This document shows, one piece after another, positions 1-6,872 of a stretch of DNA of 15,296 nucleotides. Each line of letters opens with the position of its first letter. The first letter of the stretch is position 1. The stretch comes from Gammaproteobacteria bacterium. Its GTDB lineage: Bacteria; Pseudomonadota; Gammaproteobacteria; JAABTG01. The DNA is taken from the NCBI GenBank assembly GCA_030066245.1, contig JASJBY010000052.1, positions 1 through 15,296 on the forward strand, written 5' to 3'. The translations under genes were made by a program, and so were the position numbers. The notes beneath the pieces are model-generated. The model saw nothing but the letters and a program-made list of their open reading frames with translations, was not told the origin of the DNA and made no database searches.

Positions 1-37
1 AGGCGAGGCCGACGTCTCGGAAGTTGTGCTGGTGTGA
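1..37 (+). CDS. purM: C-terminal end of probable PurM (AIR synthetase), partial
   Basis: An open frame enters from the left edge (first full codon at base 2) and ends at the TGA at 35-37 after eleven codons reading GEADVSEVVLV. Its stop overlaps the ATG at 37-39 of purN in a TGATG junction, as expected for translational coupling. PurM (phosphoribosylformylglycinamidine cyclo-ligase) is the usual gene directly upstream of purN in proteobacteria, and the acidic-then-hydrophobic tail is compatible with it. The assignment rests on context only, because too little of the protein is present to recognise a motif. Confidence 0.5.
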   Translation, partial: GEADVSEVVLV

Positions 38-705
38 TGACCGAGCGGCTGCCTCTGGTGGTTCTGATATCCGGCCGGGGCAGCAATCTGCACGCCATCA
101 TCCGCGGGTCGCAGCGCGACTTACCGGTGGACATCCGTGCCGTCATCAGCAACCGAGCCGAGGCAGGCGGCCTGGCGAAAGCCACCGAAGCGGGTATTGA
201 AGTGCGGGTGTTGGACCACCGGCAATTCGGCAGCCGCGCCGACTACGACCAAGCCCTGCAGTCCCTAATCGACAGCTTCGAGCCGGCGCTGGTCGTGCTT
301 GCCGGCTTCATGCGCATCCTCTCGCCCGCCTTCGTCAAGCACTACGAGGGGCGCATGCTGAACATCCACCCCTCGCTGCTGCCAGCGTTTCCAGGCCTCG
401 ACACCCATGAAAGAGCACTCGAGGCCGGGGTTCGCGAACACGGCGCCAGCGTCCATTTTGTGACCGAGGAGGTGGACGGTGGGCCGCTCATCATCCAGGC
501 CAAGGTGCCGGTGCTGGATGGTGACACAGCAGAGGTGCTCGCAGCTCGTGTGCTGGAACAAGAGCACCGGATCTACCCACAGGCGATACGTTGGTTTGCG
601 GAAGGCCGCCTGAGCCTGCAGGGCAACGCCGTGCTCCTCGACGGCCTGCCGGCGGCCGCAGCTAGGGTCAAGGAGCGGAGCACGACGCTGAACGCCAGAG
701 GCTAG
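37..705 (+). CDS. purN: Phosphoribosylglycinamide formyltransferase (GAR transformylase 1)
   Basis: PurN transfers the formyl group of 10-formyltetrahydrofolate to glycinamide ribonucleotide, the third step of purine synthesis, in the cytoplasm. The 222-residue protein is the usual length. It opens with the nucleotide-binding segment VVLISGRGSNLHAII. The catalytic triad of the family is intact: Asn109 and His111 in NIHPSLLP, and Asp147 in EEVDGGPLI. I chose the ATG at 37 because it overlaps the upstream TGA; a GTG at 34 in the same frame would add one residue. The last stretch (about residues 190-222) is a less conserved tail. The gene converges on trmJ, and the two share a four-base overlap at their stops. 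Identification is secure. Confidence 0.97.
   Translation: MTERLPLVVLISGRGSNLHAIIRGSQRDLPVDIRAVISNRAEAGGLAKATEAGIEVRVLDHRQFGSRADYDQALQSLIDSFEPALVVLAGFMRILSPAFVKHYEGRMLNIHPSLLPAFPGLDTHERALEAGVREHGASVHFVTEEVDGGPLIIQAKVPVLDGDTAEVLAARVLEQEHRIYPQAIRWFAEGRLSLQGNAVLLDGLPAAAARVKERSTTLNARG
702..705. other. Shared CTAG overlap of convergent stop codons
   Basis: The purN stop (TAG at 703-705) and the trmJ stop (TAG on the minus strand, 704-702) share the palindrome CTAG. The two coding regions therefore converge with a four-base overlap and no intergenic space. Any terminator for either transcript must lie inside the opposing gene. Confidence 0.95.
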
Positions 706-1454
706 TCCCCGCCACGGCCGTCCGTAGCCCGCTGTACGGCCTTCAGAAAACCACGCAGTATGTTGATCTCGGTACGGTCGGGCTGCGAGCGGTGGACCAG
801 CCTGCGGAGGCGTCGCATGAGCAGCCGGGGATGCGCCGGATGCAGGAATCCGACCTGCGTGGCAACGTCCTGCAGATGCCCCATGAGCCCCGCCATCTCC
901 GCCGCGGTAGCGGGCCTGTCACGGTCCGTGAGCGCCGCTGCGGCCCCGCCGCCCGTTTCCAGGGCCGCCTTGTGCAGCTCGTAGGCAAGCACCTGGACGG
1001 CCGCGCCCAGGTTCAGGGAGCTGTATGCCGGATTCGCGGGTATACGCACAAGGTACTGGCAGTGGTCCAGCTCCCGATTGGTCAGCCCTGAGTGCTCGCG
1101 ACCGAAAACCAGCGCGACCGGACTGGAGGCAGCCGCCTCGACCAACCTCTCGGCACATTCAGCGGGATCGAGTTCCGGCCAGGCAAGGCTGCGCCGCCGG
1201 GCGCTGGTGCCGACCACCAGAGTGCAGTCCTGCAGCGCATCCGCATAGACGGAAACCACCTCCGCCGCATGCAGAACGTCATCGGCCCCGGAGGCACGTG
1301 CCGTCGCCTCGGCGCTGGGATAGTTCTTCGGCGCGACAAGGCAGAGATGCGACAGGCCCATGGTCTTCAAGGCACGTGCAGCGGCGCCGATATTACCAGG
1401 ATGAGTCGGCTCGACCAGGACGATTTTGATGCTCTCGCAGACAGCGGTAGCCAT
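702..1454 (-). CDS. trmJ: tRNA (cytidine/uridine-2'-O-)-methyltransferase TrmJ
   Basis: TrmJ is a SPOUT-class, SAM-dependent enzyme that methylates the 2'-hydroxyl of residue 32 in the anticodon loop of several tRNAs. The 250-residue protein carries the family signatures in order: VEPTHPGNIGAAARALKTMG near residues 14-33, FGREHSGLTNREL at 117-129, and IPANPAYSSLNLGAAVQ at 138-154, which forms part of the knotted cofactor site. The frame stays open upstream to 1577, but that extension has no family similarity. The ATG at 1454 gives MATAVCESIKIVLVEP, which fits the usual TrmJ N-terminus. No strong ribosome-binding site precedes it. The C-terminal part (about 165-250) is the family's extra helical domain. 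It is divergent from suhB. Confidence 0.95.
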   Translation of the reverse strand: MATAVCESIKIVLVEPTHPGNIGAAARALKTMGLSHLCLVAPKNYPSAEATARASGADDVLHAAEVVSVYADALQDCTLVVGTSARRRSLAWPELDPAECAERLVEAAASSPVALVFGREHSGLTNRELDHCQYLVRIPANPAYSSLNLGAAVQVLAYELHKAALETGGGAAAALTDRDRPATAAEMAGLMGHLQDVATQVGFLHPAHPRLLMRRLRRLVHRSQPDRTEINILRGFLKAVQRATDGRGGD

Positions 1455-1486
1455 GCCTGAAACTCTAACTGATGCCACCCGGCGCA

Positions 1487-1522
1487 GAAACTGTTTCCCA
1501 GGTGGGCGGCGCCCAATACAAT
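1487..1522 (+). promoter_or_regulatory. Putative suhB promoter region with two dyads
   Basis: This lies in the 103-base divergent gap between trmJ and suhB. TACAAT at 1517-1522 matches five of six bases of a sigma-70 -10 box and sits 35 bases before the suhB ATG. No good -35 box is visible; TTTCCC at 1494-1499 is at the right spacing but weak. Two dyads lie nearby: GAAAC-T-GTTTC at 1487-1497, and the 13-base perfect palindrome TGGGCG-G-CGCCCA at 1503-1515, directly before the -10 box. They could be operator sites, but no regulator is recognised. Confidence 0.35.
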
Positions 1523-1557
1523 GGAGAGCTTCCAAGTCTCGCCCGCAGAGGCCATCC

Positions 1558-2355
1558 ATGCATCCGCTGGTCAACATCGCCGTGCGTGCAGCCCGTCAGG
1601 CCGGCGCCATCATCGTGCGCAATCTGGGTCGGATCAGCGCATCGGACGCCGCACGAAAAGGCCACAACGATTTTGTCTCGGAGGTGGACCGGCAGGCCGA
1701 GGCTGCCGTCATCCAGACCATTCATAAAGCGTACCCACACCACAGCATACTCGCAGAAGAGAGCGGCGCGCAGGGCGATTCTGAGTACCAGTGGGTCATC
1801 GATCCCTTGGACGGAACCACCAACTTTCTTCACGGCTTTCCGGTCTTTTCGGTATCCATCGCCGTGAGCTACCGGGGACGCCTGCAGCACGCGGTCGTCT
1901 ACGATCCGCTGCGCCAGGAAATCTTCTCCGCCAGCCAGGGAAGCGGAGCGCAGATGAACGACCGCCGCATACGCGTCAGTCGCTGCCGTTCGTTGGGTGA
2001 TGCATTGCTGGGTACCGGCTTTCCGTTCAGGGACCTGGAAAACCTGAGGGTGTATCTGCGCATCTTCCAGGATCTGCTGACCCGAACGTCCGGCATACGT
2101 CGCGCCGGCTCGGCTGCCATAGACTTGGCCTATGTGGCCTGCGGACGCCTGGACGGCTTCTGGGAGTTCGGACTTAAACCCTGGGACATGGCCGCCGGTG
2201 CGCTGCTCATCAGAGAGGCCGGGGGCTTCGTAGGCGACTTCCAGGGTACAGACCACTTCCTGGACTCCGGCAACATCGTCGCCGGAACGGACCATGTTTA
2301 CCGCGCGTTGCAGAGAACCGTGGGGGCGCACGTTGCCACGCCTGCGCAGGCCTAG
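1558..2355 (+). CDS. suhB: Inositol-1-monophosphatase family protein SuhB
   Basis: SuhB dephosphorylates inositol monophosphates with magnesium. In E. coli it also works as a subunit of the rRNA transcription antitermination complex. The 265-residue length is typical. Metal ligands of the family are all present: Glu67 in LAEESG, Asp82 and Asp85 in DPLDGTTNF, and Asp210 in WDMAAGALLIREAGG. I chose the ATG at 1558 (MHPLVNIAVRAARQAG) because it aligns with the usual start and has GAGG eight to ten bases upstream; the open frame continues upstream to 1426 without family similarity. It diverges from trmJ and is the last clear housekeeping gene before the polysaccharide operon. A role in polysaccharide synthesis is not indicated. 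Confidence 0.95.
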   Translation: MHPLVNIAVRAARQAGAIIVRNLGRISASDAARKGHNDFVSEVDRQAEAAVIQTIHKAYPHHSILAEESGAQGDSEYQWVIDPLDGTTNFLHGFPVFSVSIAVSYRGRLQHAVVYDPLRQEIFSASQGSGAQMNDRRIRVSRCRSLGDALLGTGFPFRDLENLRVYLRIFQDLLTRTSGIRRAGSAAIDLAYVACGRLDGFWEFGLKPWDMAAGALLIREAGGFVGDFQGTDHFLDSGNIVAGTDHVYRALQRTVGAHVATPAQA

Positions 2356-2391
2356 CGCCACATCCACCAATTGCGAACACAGCAGGTCGTC

Positions 2392-2454
2392 GGTTCGCGA
2401 CGGCGCGGCCCCCGGTCGGGCTGGCCGGGCCGCTCCGCCGCCCTGACGCGAACC
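2392..2454 (+). promoter_or_regulatory. Large nested GC-rich inverted repeat in the leader of the polysaccharide operon
   Basis: The gene-free stretch 2356-2529 holds a 63-base nested dyad. The outer arms are GGTTCGCG (2392-2399) and CGCGAACC (2447-2454). Inner arms CGGCG-CGGCCC (2401-2411) pair with GGGCCG-CTC-CGCCG (2427-2440), leaving a three-base bulge. CCGG (2412-2415) can further pair with CTGG (2421-2424, one G-U). No T-run follows on either strand, so it is not a classical intrinsic terminator. A second copy of the right arm's core, GCGAAC at 2373-2378, could compete for GTTCGC at 2393-2398. This would allow two alternative folds. I see no convincing promoter in the gap. Confidence 0.5.
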
Positions 2455-2510
2455 ACCGCAAACAGGGAAGGCCCGCTCGCGCCAGGACGGTCTTCCCGAC
2501 GGTGCTAATC

Positions 2511-2524
2511 GAAGGAAGCGAAGG
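2511..2524 (+). promoter_or_regulatory. Tandem ribosome-binding sequences before the wbpD-like gene
   Basis: GAAGGAAG at 2511-2518 and GAAGG ending at 2524 both precede the gene. The first is well placed for an in-frame GTG at 2524, the second for the ATG at 2530. I chose the ATG because MSYSAHPTAIID fits the usual family start. Confidence 0.5.
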
Positions 2525-2529
2525 TGCCG

Positions 2530-3111
2530 ATGAGCTACTCCGCCCATCCCACTGCCATCATCGACGAGGGAGCCAAAATCGGCGCGGGCACACGCATCTG
2601 GCACTGGGTGCACATCTGCGGTTCGGCCGTGATCGGCCGCTCCTGCTCTCTGGGACAAAACGTGTACGTGGGCAACGACGTCACCATCGGAAACAACGTG
2701 CGGATACAGAACAACGTTTCGGTATACGATGCGGTGGTCCTCGAAGATGACGTCTTCTGCGGACCCAGCATGGTCTTCACCAACGTGCTCAATCCCCGCT
2801 CAGCGTTTCCCCGCAAGCGGGAATATAGAAGAACGCTGGTCAGAAGGGGGGCATCCCTGGGGGCGAACTGCACTCTCGTGTGTGGATTCACGGTGGGCGA
2901 ATACGCCTTTGTCGGCGCCGGCGCGGTGGTCACCGGGGACGTGCCCGCCTTCGCCCTGATGCTGGGCGTTCCCGCTCGCCAGGCAGGATGGATGAGCCGA
3001 TTCGGCGAGCGACTACCCTTGCCCCTTGTCGGCGACGCCGACGCCACCTGCCCACATACCGGTGATCGGTATCGATTGCGCAACGGCCGCTGCGAGCTCA
3101 CCGACGCATGA
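2530..3111 (+). CDS. wbpD: WbpD-like UDP-sugar 3-N-acetyltransferase (left-handed beta-helix)
   Basis: WbpD-type enzymes acetylate the 3-amino group of UDP-2-acetamido-3-amino-2,3-dideoxy-glucuronate with acetyl-CoA, towards the di-N-acetylated mannuronic acids of O-antigens. The 193-residue protein is a hexapeptide-repeat acyltransferase. It contains the characteristic series TRIWHWVHI, NVYVGNDVTIGNNVRIQNNV and EDDVFCGPSMVFTNVLNPRS, then further hexapeptide turns (GEYAFVGAGAVVTGDVP) and a C-terminal CPHTGDRYRL segment typical of this family. It is the first gene of the operon. The window lacks wbpA, wbpB, wbpE and wbpI partners, which may lie downstream. The WbpG-HisH-HisF module at the right end acts on the same kind of sugar in Pseudomonas aeruginosa. 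A related 3-amino-sugar acetyltransferase is the main alternative. Confidence 0.85.
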   Translation: MSYSAHPTAIIDEGAKIGAGTRIWHWVHICGSAVIGRSCSLGQNVYVGNDVTIGNNVRIQNNVSVYDAVVLEDDVFCGPSMVFTNVLNPRSAFPRKREYRRTLVRRGASLGANCTLVCGFTVGEYAFVGAGAVVTGDVPAFALMLGVPARQAGWMSRFGERLPLPLVGDADATCPHTGDRYRLRNGRCELTDA

Positions 3112-3137
3112 CGGGTATCTCGCCTTCATGACCCGTC
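3110..3137 (+). repeat. Hairpin just after the wbpD-like gene
   Basis: GACGGGT (3110-3116) and ACCCGTC (3131-3137) form a seven-base-pair stem with a 14-base loop that starts inside the stop codon. No T-run follows, so it is at most a weak terminator or an RNA-stabilising element. The rest of this 93-base gap also has the palindrome GGCTGCAGCC. Confidence 0.35.
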
Positions 3138-3179
3138 CGCCCCTCTCCAGCCCTGGCTGCAGCCGGTCGTCACAACCCT

Positions 3180-3195
3180 CCCGCTGGCGAGCGGG
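3180..3195 (+). promoter_or_regulatory. Hairpin covering the expected ribosome-binding region of the fusion kinase
   Basis: CCCGCT (3180-3185) and AGCGGG (3190-3195) form a six-base-pair stem with a GGCG loop, ending nine bases before the ATG at 3205. The only purine-rich stretch that could pair with 16S rRNA (GAGCGGGA) lies in its right arm. No other Shine-Dalgarno sequence is apparent. Confidence 0.35.
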
Positions 3196-3204
3196 ACTCA
3201 GCGC

Positions 3205-6200
3205 ATGAACGGTCCAGCTGTCATCATTCTCGGCGCCGGACGGCCTTACCGCGGTCATCGCCCATCCGCGCTGATCGAAACGGGCGGCCGCCGAAGGATC
3301 CTGGACTGGACCATGGATGCGTTCCGGCAGCTGGGGAAGCCACGCTTCCAGTTCATCGGCGGCTACCGCATCGACGACATCGTGCGTCAGTACCCCGATA
3401 TCGCTTTCGCCGTGAACCCCCGTTGGCGCGACACGGGTACCTTGACGTCCCTTCTGCTGGCACCCCTGCCTGAACAGGGTGCCGCCTACGTCTGTTACGC
3501 CGACACGGTGTTTCGAGCGGCATCCGTCAGTCGTCTGGCCGACACCGCCGGTGACGTGGTCATCGCCGTCGACGGCAGCTGGCAGACACGCTATGCGGGA
3601 CGCTCCCAGGGCGATCTCCTGGCAGCCGAGAAAGTGAGCCTGGACGGCGACCAAGTGCGGGCTGTGAACACCCACATGCCTGGGGGGCAGGCAGCCGGTG
3701 AGTTCGTCGGCCTGATGAAGCTGAGCGGAAGCGCCCTGTCGGTGCTTAAGGACCTGCGCAGCGGGGATCGCACCCGCCGGCCTGGTGACAGCATTCCCGC
3801 TCTGTTGAACCACTTCAGGGCGCAAGGCTTGTCGATTCGAGCCATCGACGTGGCGGGACAATGGGCCGAACTGAACGCACCCCGGGATCTGGCGCGGTTC
3901 GTGTTCGGCACCAAGGCGGAGACCCTGGAGCGGCTCCGCCCACTGGTAAAGCAGAGCCTTATCGGCGAGCAGGTGCGTTTCACGGTTCGCGACTGGAGAA
4001 GCTGTGCAGACATACAGCTCGACCGCATCCAGCAGACATTTGGCTCGGTCATGCTGGTGGTGCGCAGCAGCGCCCTCTCGGAGGACGGCTGGAGCAGCTC
4101 CGGCGCCGGAAACTTCGGCAGCGAGCTGGGAGTTCCAGCCTCTGACCGACAGCAGCTCGCCGCAGCCATCGGCTCGGTGATCGGCTCCTATGGCGATTCC
4201 GAGGAAAGCCATCAGGTGCTGATACAGCAGATGCTAACCGACGTCGTTGCCTGCGGTGTGGTGTTCACGCGTTCACTCGAGTTCGGGGCGCCATACTACG
4301 TCCTCAACTACGATGACGTCACCGCCAGCACGGAAAGCGTAACCAGCGGTCGCGGCAAGCACCTGCGAACCCTGTTCGTGCACCGCAACCAGCCCGATGC
4401 CGCAGCGGCACTCGACCCCAGAGCGGCAAGGGCTCTCGCCGCCGTACGCGAACTCGAGGAGCTTGTGGACCACGACCTGCTGGACGTGGAGTTTGCCCTG
4501 GACCGGGGAGATCAACTCCATCTCTTTCAGCTTCGCCCCATCGCCGTTGACCACGCCTTTCATGAGGTGTCCGACCAGGACATCACCGCTGCCTTGCGCA
4601 CGGCAACACAGTTGTACAAGGCCAACGACAGGGCCAAGCCCTTCGTCTTCGGTGAACGGGCCTGCTATGGTGTCATGCCGGACTGGAATCCGGCCGAGAT
4701 CATCGGCACCAAGCCACGCACCCTGGCCTTCAGCCTGTACCGACACCTGGTGACCGATGAGACATGGGCTGTCCAGCGTGCCGAGTACGGCTACCGTGAC
4801 GTTCGCCCTCAGCCGCTCATCGTAAGCTTCGCGGGTCATCCCTACATCGATATCCGCGCAAGCTTCAATTCTTTCGTGCCGGCCGAGTTGCCCGACGAGA
4901 CTGCTGCACAGCTGGTCAATCACTATCTTGACCGACTTCGGCAACAGCCACAGCTGCACGACAAGGTGGAGTTCGACATCGCCTTCACCTGCCTCAGCTT
5001 TGACTTCGAGGAGCAAGCTGAAGCGCGCTTGCGCCCCGCGGGTTTCTCGCGGTCCCAGATCGATGGCCTGCGCGAGGCGTTGCGTCGAATAACCCGCGAC
5101 GGCGCCCAACGCGTGGCTCGAGACGTAGGCGTTATCGAGTCGCTGCACACACGGCTTGCGCGCATACTCGCTGCCGATCTGGCACCACTCGAGCGTGCCT
5201 ATCTGCTGATCGAGGACTGCAAGCGCTTCGGCATGCTGCCTTTCGCCCATGTTGCCCGAGCCGGCTTCGTCGCGGCCACGCTCCTACGCTCCGCAGTCAC
5301 CAGAGGCCTCTTAGATGCCTCGGAGCGGGAAGCTTTCTTTTCGACTTTACATACGGTGACGCGCCGCTTCGAGTCTGACGGCGCCAAGGTGGCCGCAGGA
5401 CTCCTCGAGTGGAGCGGCTTCGTTCAACGCTACGGACACCTGCGCCCGGGAACTTACGAAATCACCGCCGAGACCTACGCCGACCAGCCCGAAAAATACC
5501 TGCGCCCGAGCACACGACGGTCTGCATCCAAGTCGGAGAGCCCAGCCGATGCCGTGTGGTCGCCTGCCAGCCGCGCCCGCCTCGAAGGGTCACTTCCGGC
5601 GGTCGGCCTGGCCGCGGATGTCGCGGCGTTCGAAGATTTCTTGCGAGCTGCAATCGAAGGTCGGGAGTACCTCAAGTTTGTGTTCAGCAAGGCGCTCAGT
5701 CAGGCGCTAGACGCCCTGAAGGAGTTCGGCGCCGACCTCGGCCTCGACGCGGATGAGGTTTCCTATGTCTCCGTGGAGGACTATTTCCGCGTCCACAAGG
5801 GACTCGTCCCCCGCGATCAGAGGGCGTGGCTGTCTCGCCTTGCCGAGGACGGCCGCCGCTGGCACAGTCTGACACAGGCTGTGGAGCTGCCACCGTTGAT
5901 TTTCGACCAGGCCGACTTGTTTGCTTTCGAGCGACCGCCAACACAGCCCAATTTCGTGAGCCGCCTGCATGTCATCGCCGATACCGCCGTTCTGGGCGAC
6001 GGGCGACAGGGTGACAAGCTGGCCGGCAAAATCGTCCTGATACCCCAGGCCGATCCTGGTTACGACTGGCTGTTCGGGCATGGCATCGCGGGCCTGGTCA
6101 CCATGTACGGGGGGGCAAACTCCCATATGGCGATTCGTGCCGCGGAGCTGAATCTGGCAGCGGCCATCGGCGTGGGGGAGCAGGCTTACAGCGGCCTGTG

Positions 6201-6258
6201 CCACGCGCGAATAATCGACCTGGACTGCAATGCGAAGAAGGTGAGGGTGGTGCGTTGA
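3205..6258 (+). CDS. Nucleotidyltransferase-like domain fused to PEP-synthase-like glutamine kinase (Cj1418-type)
   Basis: The predicted role is phosphorylation of the amide nitrogen of L-glutamine (ATP to AMP plus phosphate), the first step to cytidine diphosphoramidate as shown for C. jejuni Cj1418. This 1017-residue protein has three parts. Residues 1-230 are a nucleotidyltransferase-like fold (ILGAGRPYRGHRPSAL at 8-23, Asp100 in YADTVF, VDGSW at 122-126). From FGTKAETL (234-241) a PPDK-type ATP-grasp domain begins, with VRSSALSEDG around Arg287, ending at LFQLRPI (440-446). A long middle domain precedes the C-terminal swivelling phosphohistidine domain, with GGANSHMAIRA and probable phospho-His974. 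The PEP/pyruvate-binding barrel of true PEP synthase is absent, as in small-molecule dikinases. The next two genes match Cj1417 and Cj1416, which supports glutamine as substrate. Rifampicin phosphotransferase shares the architecture but not this context. Confidence 0.8.
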   Translation: MNGPAVIILGAGRPYRGHRPSALIETGGRRRILDWTMDAFRQLGKPRFQFIGGYRIDDIVRQYPDIAFAVNPRWRDTGTLTSLLLAPLPEQGAAYVCYADTVFRAASVSRLADTAGDVVIAVDGSWQTRYAGRSQGDLLAAEKVSLDGDQVRAVNTHMPGGQAAGEFVGLMKLSGSALSVLKDLRSGDRTRRPGDSIPALLNHFRAQGLSIRAIDVAGQWAELNAPRDLARFVFGTKAETLERLRPLVKQSLIGEQVRFTVRDWRSCADIQLDRIQQTFGSVMLVVRSSALSEDGWSSSGAGNFGSELGVPASDRQQLAAAIGSVIGSYGDSEESHQVLIQQMLTDVVACGVVFTRSLEFGAPYYVLNYDDVTASTESVTSGRGKHLRTLFVHRNQPDAAAALDPRAARALAAVRELEELVDHDLLDVEFALDRGDQLHLFQLRPIAVDHAFHEVSDQDITAALRTATQLYKANDRAKPFVFGERACYGVMPDWNPAEIIGTKPRTLAFSLYRHLVTDETWAVQRAEYGYRDVRPQPLIVSFAGHPYIDIRASFNSFVPAELPDETAAQLVNHYLDRLRQQPQLHDKVEFDIAFTCLSFDFEEQAEARLRPAGFSRSQIDGLREALRRITRDGAQRVARDVGVIESLHTRLARILAADLAPLERAYLLIEDCKRFGMLPFAHVARAGFVAATLLRSAVTRGLLDASEREAFFSTLHTVTRRFESDGAKVAAGLLEWSGFVQRYGHLRPGTYEITAETYADQPEKYLRPSTRRSASKSESPADAVWSPASRARLEGSLPAVGLAADVAAFEDFLRAAIEGREYLKFVFSKALSQALDALKEFGADLGLDADEVSYVSVEDYFRVHKGLVPRDQRAWLSRLAEDGRRWHSLTQAVELPPLIFDQADLFAFERPPTQPNFVSRLHVIADTAVLGDGRQGDKLAGKIVLIPQADPGYDWLFGHGIAGLVTMYGGANSHMAIRAAELNLAAAIGVGEQAYSGLCHARIIDLDCNAKKVRVVR

Positions 6259-6872
6259 AACGTGTCGGCCTCACGCAACGGGTGTCGCTGGACCGTGATT
6301 ACGGGGAACGCCGGGACTGTCTGGACCAACGCTGGACCGAGTTGCTCATCAGCACCGGCTGTCTGCCCATCCCACTGCCCAACGCCGCCTCGTTCTCTGC
6401 GGCTTGCCTCCAGGAACTCGCGCTAGACGCGTTGCTGCTCACGGGGGGCAACGATATCGGCGAGGCAAAGGACCGCGACGACGCGGAGAGCGCATGGCTT
6501 CGCCACGCCCTGCGCTCTGCCATGCCCGTCCTGGGCGTGTGCCGCGGCGCCCAGTTCATTAACACTTTCTTGGGCGGGCGCCTGCGCCGCGTTTCCGGCC
6601 ATGTGGCAACCCAGCATCGATTACGCTTCTCAACCGAGGCCCCGGCCGCCTTGCAGGAAACAGACACCGTCAACAGCTATCATGCCTTCGCCGCACAGCC
6701 GGCGGACCTGGCCCGGGACCTCAAGGCATTCGCCTGGTCCGAGGACGGGGCGGTGGAGGCCTTCCGGCACCAGGATCTCCCCATGTTCGGAGTGATGTGG
6801 CACCCCGAGCGCGAGGAACCGTTCAGGAACTCCGACAAACGCTTCTTGCTCGGTCTACTCGGAGAGAGCTGA
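6255..6872 (+). CDS. Class I glutamine-amidotransferase-like hydrolase, probable gamma-glutamyl-CDP-amidate hydrolase (Cj1417-type)
   Basis: The predicted reaction is hydrolysis of CDP-L-glutamine (gamma-glutamyl-CDP-amidate) to glutamate and cytidine diphosphoramidate, the step done by Cj1417 in C. jejuni. The 205-residue protein is a free-standing class I GATase of the PuuD/gamma-glutamyl hydrolase group. The nucleophile is Cys96 in LGVCRGAQFIN, and the partner residues are His183 and Glu185 in MWHPERE. LLLTGGNDI near residues 59-67 forms the oxyanion-strand region. I chose the TTG at 6255 because it overlaps the upstream TGA (TTGA), has GAGG at 6243-6246, and gives MKRVGLTQRV, a normal family start; no in-frame ATG lies nearby. 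The substrate is inferred from the neighbouring kinase and cytidylyltransferase; a general gamma-glutamyl hydrolase is the alternative. Confidence 0.8.
   Translation: MKRVGLTQRVSLDRDYGERRDCLDQRWTELLISTGCLPIPLPNAASFSAACLQELALDALLLTGGNDIGEAKDRDDAESAWLRHALRSAMPVLGVCRGAQFINTFLGGRLRRVSGHVATQHRLRFSTEAPAALQETDTVNSYHAFAAQPADLARDLKAFAWSEDGAVEAFRHQDLPMFGVMWHPEREEPFRNSDKRFLLGLLGES

Noticed and set aside
2392..2454. Intrinsic terminator for suhB
   Set aside because: The stem is strong but no T-run follows on either strand, so it is reported as a structured element rather than a terminator.
2490..2515. JUMPstart/ops-like element or extended -10 promoter before the wbpD-like gene
   Set aside because: GACGGTGCTAATCG only loosely resembles ops (GGCGGTAG) or a TGnTATAAT box, and it lies directly on the ribosome-binding site.
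1465..2658. Long minus-strand open frame (397 codons) opposite suhB
   Set aside because: It lies antisense to suhB, whose motifs are all intact, and shows no family features; long antisense frames are common in GC-rich coding DNA.
3013..4212. Minus-strand frame of 399 codons opposite the fusion kinase
   Set aside because: No recognisable protein features, and it overlaps a clear plus-strand gene; treated as a GC-driven shadow.
3205..6258. Phosphoenolpyruvate synthase
   Set aside because: The ATP-grasp and phosphohistidine domains are present but the C-terminal PEP/pyruvate-binding barrel is absent; the protein ends shortly after the phosphohistidine domain.
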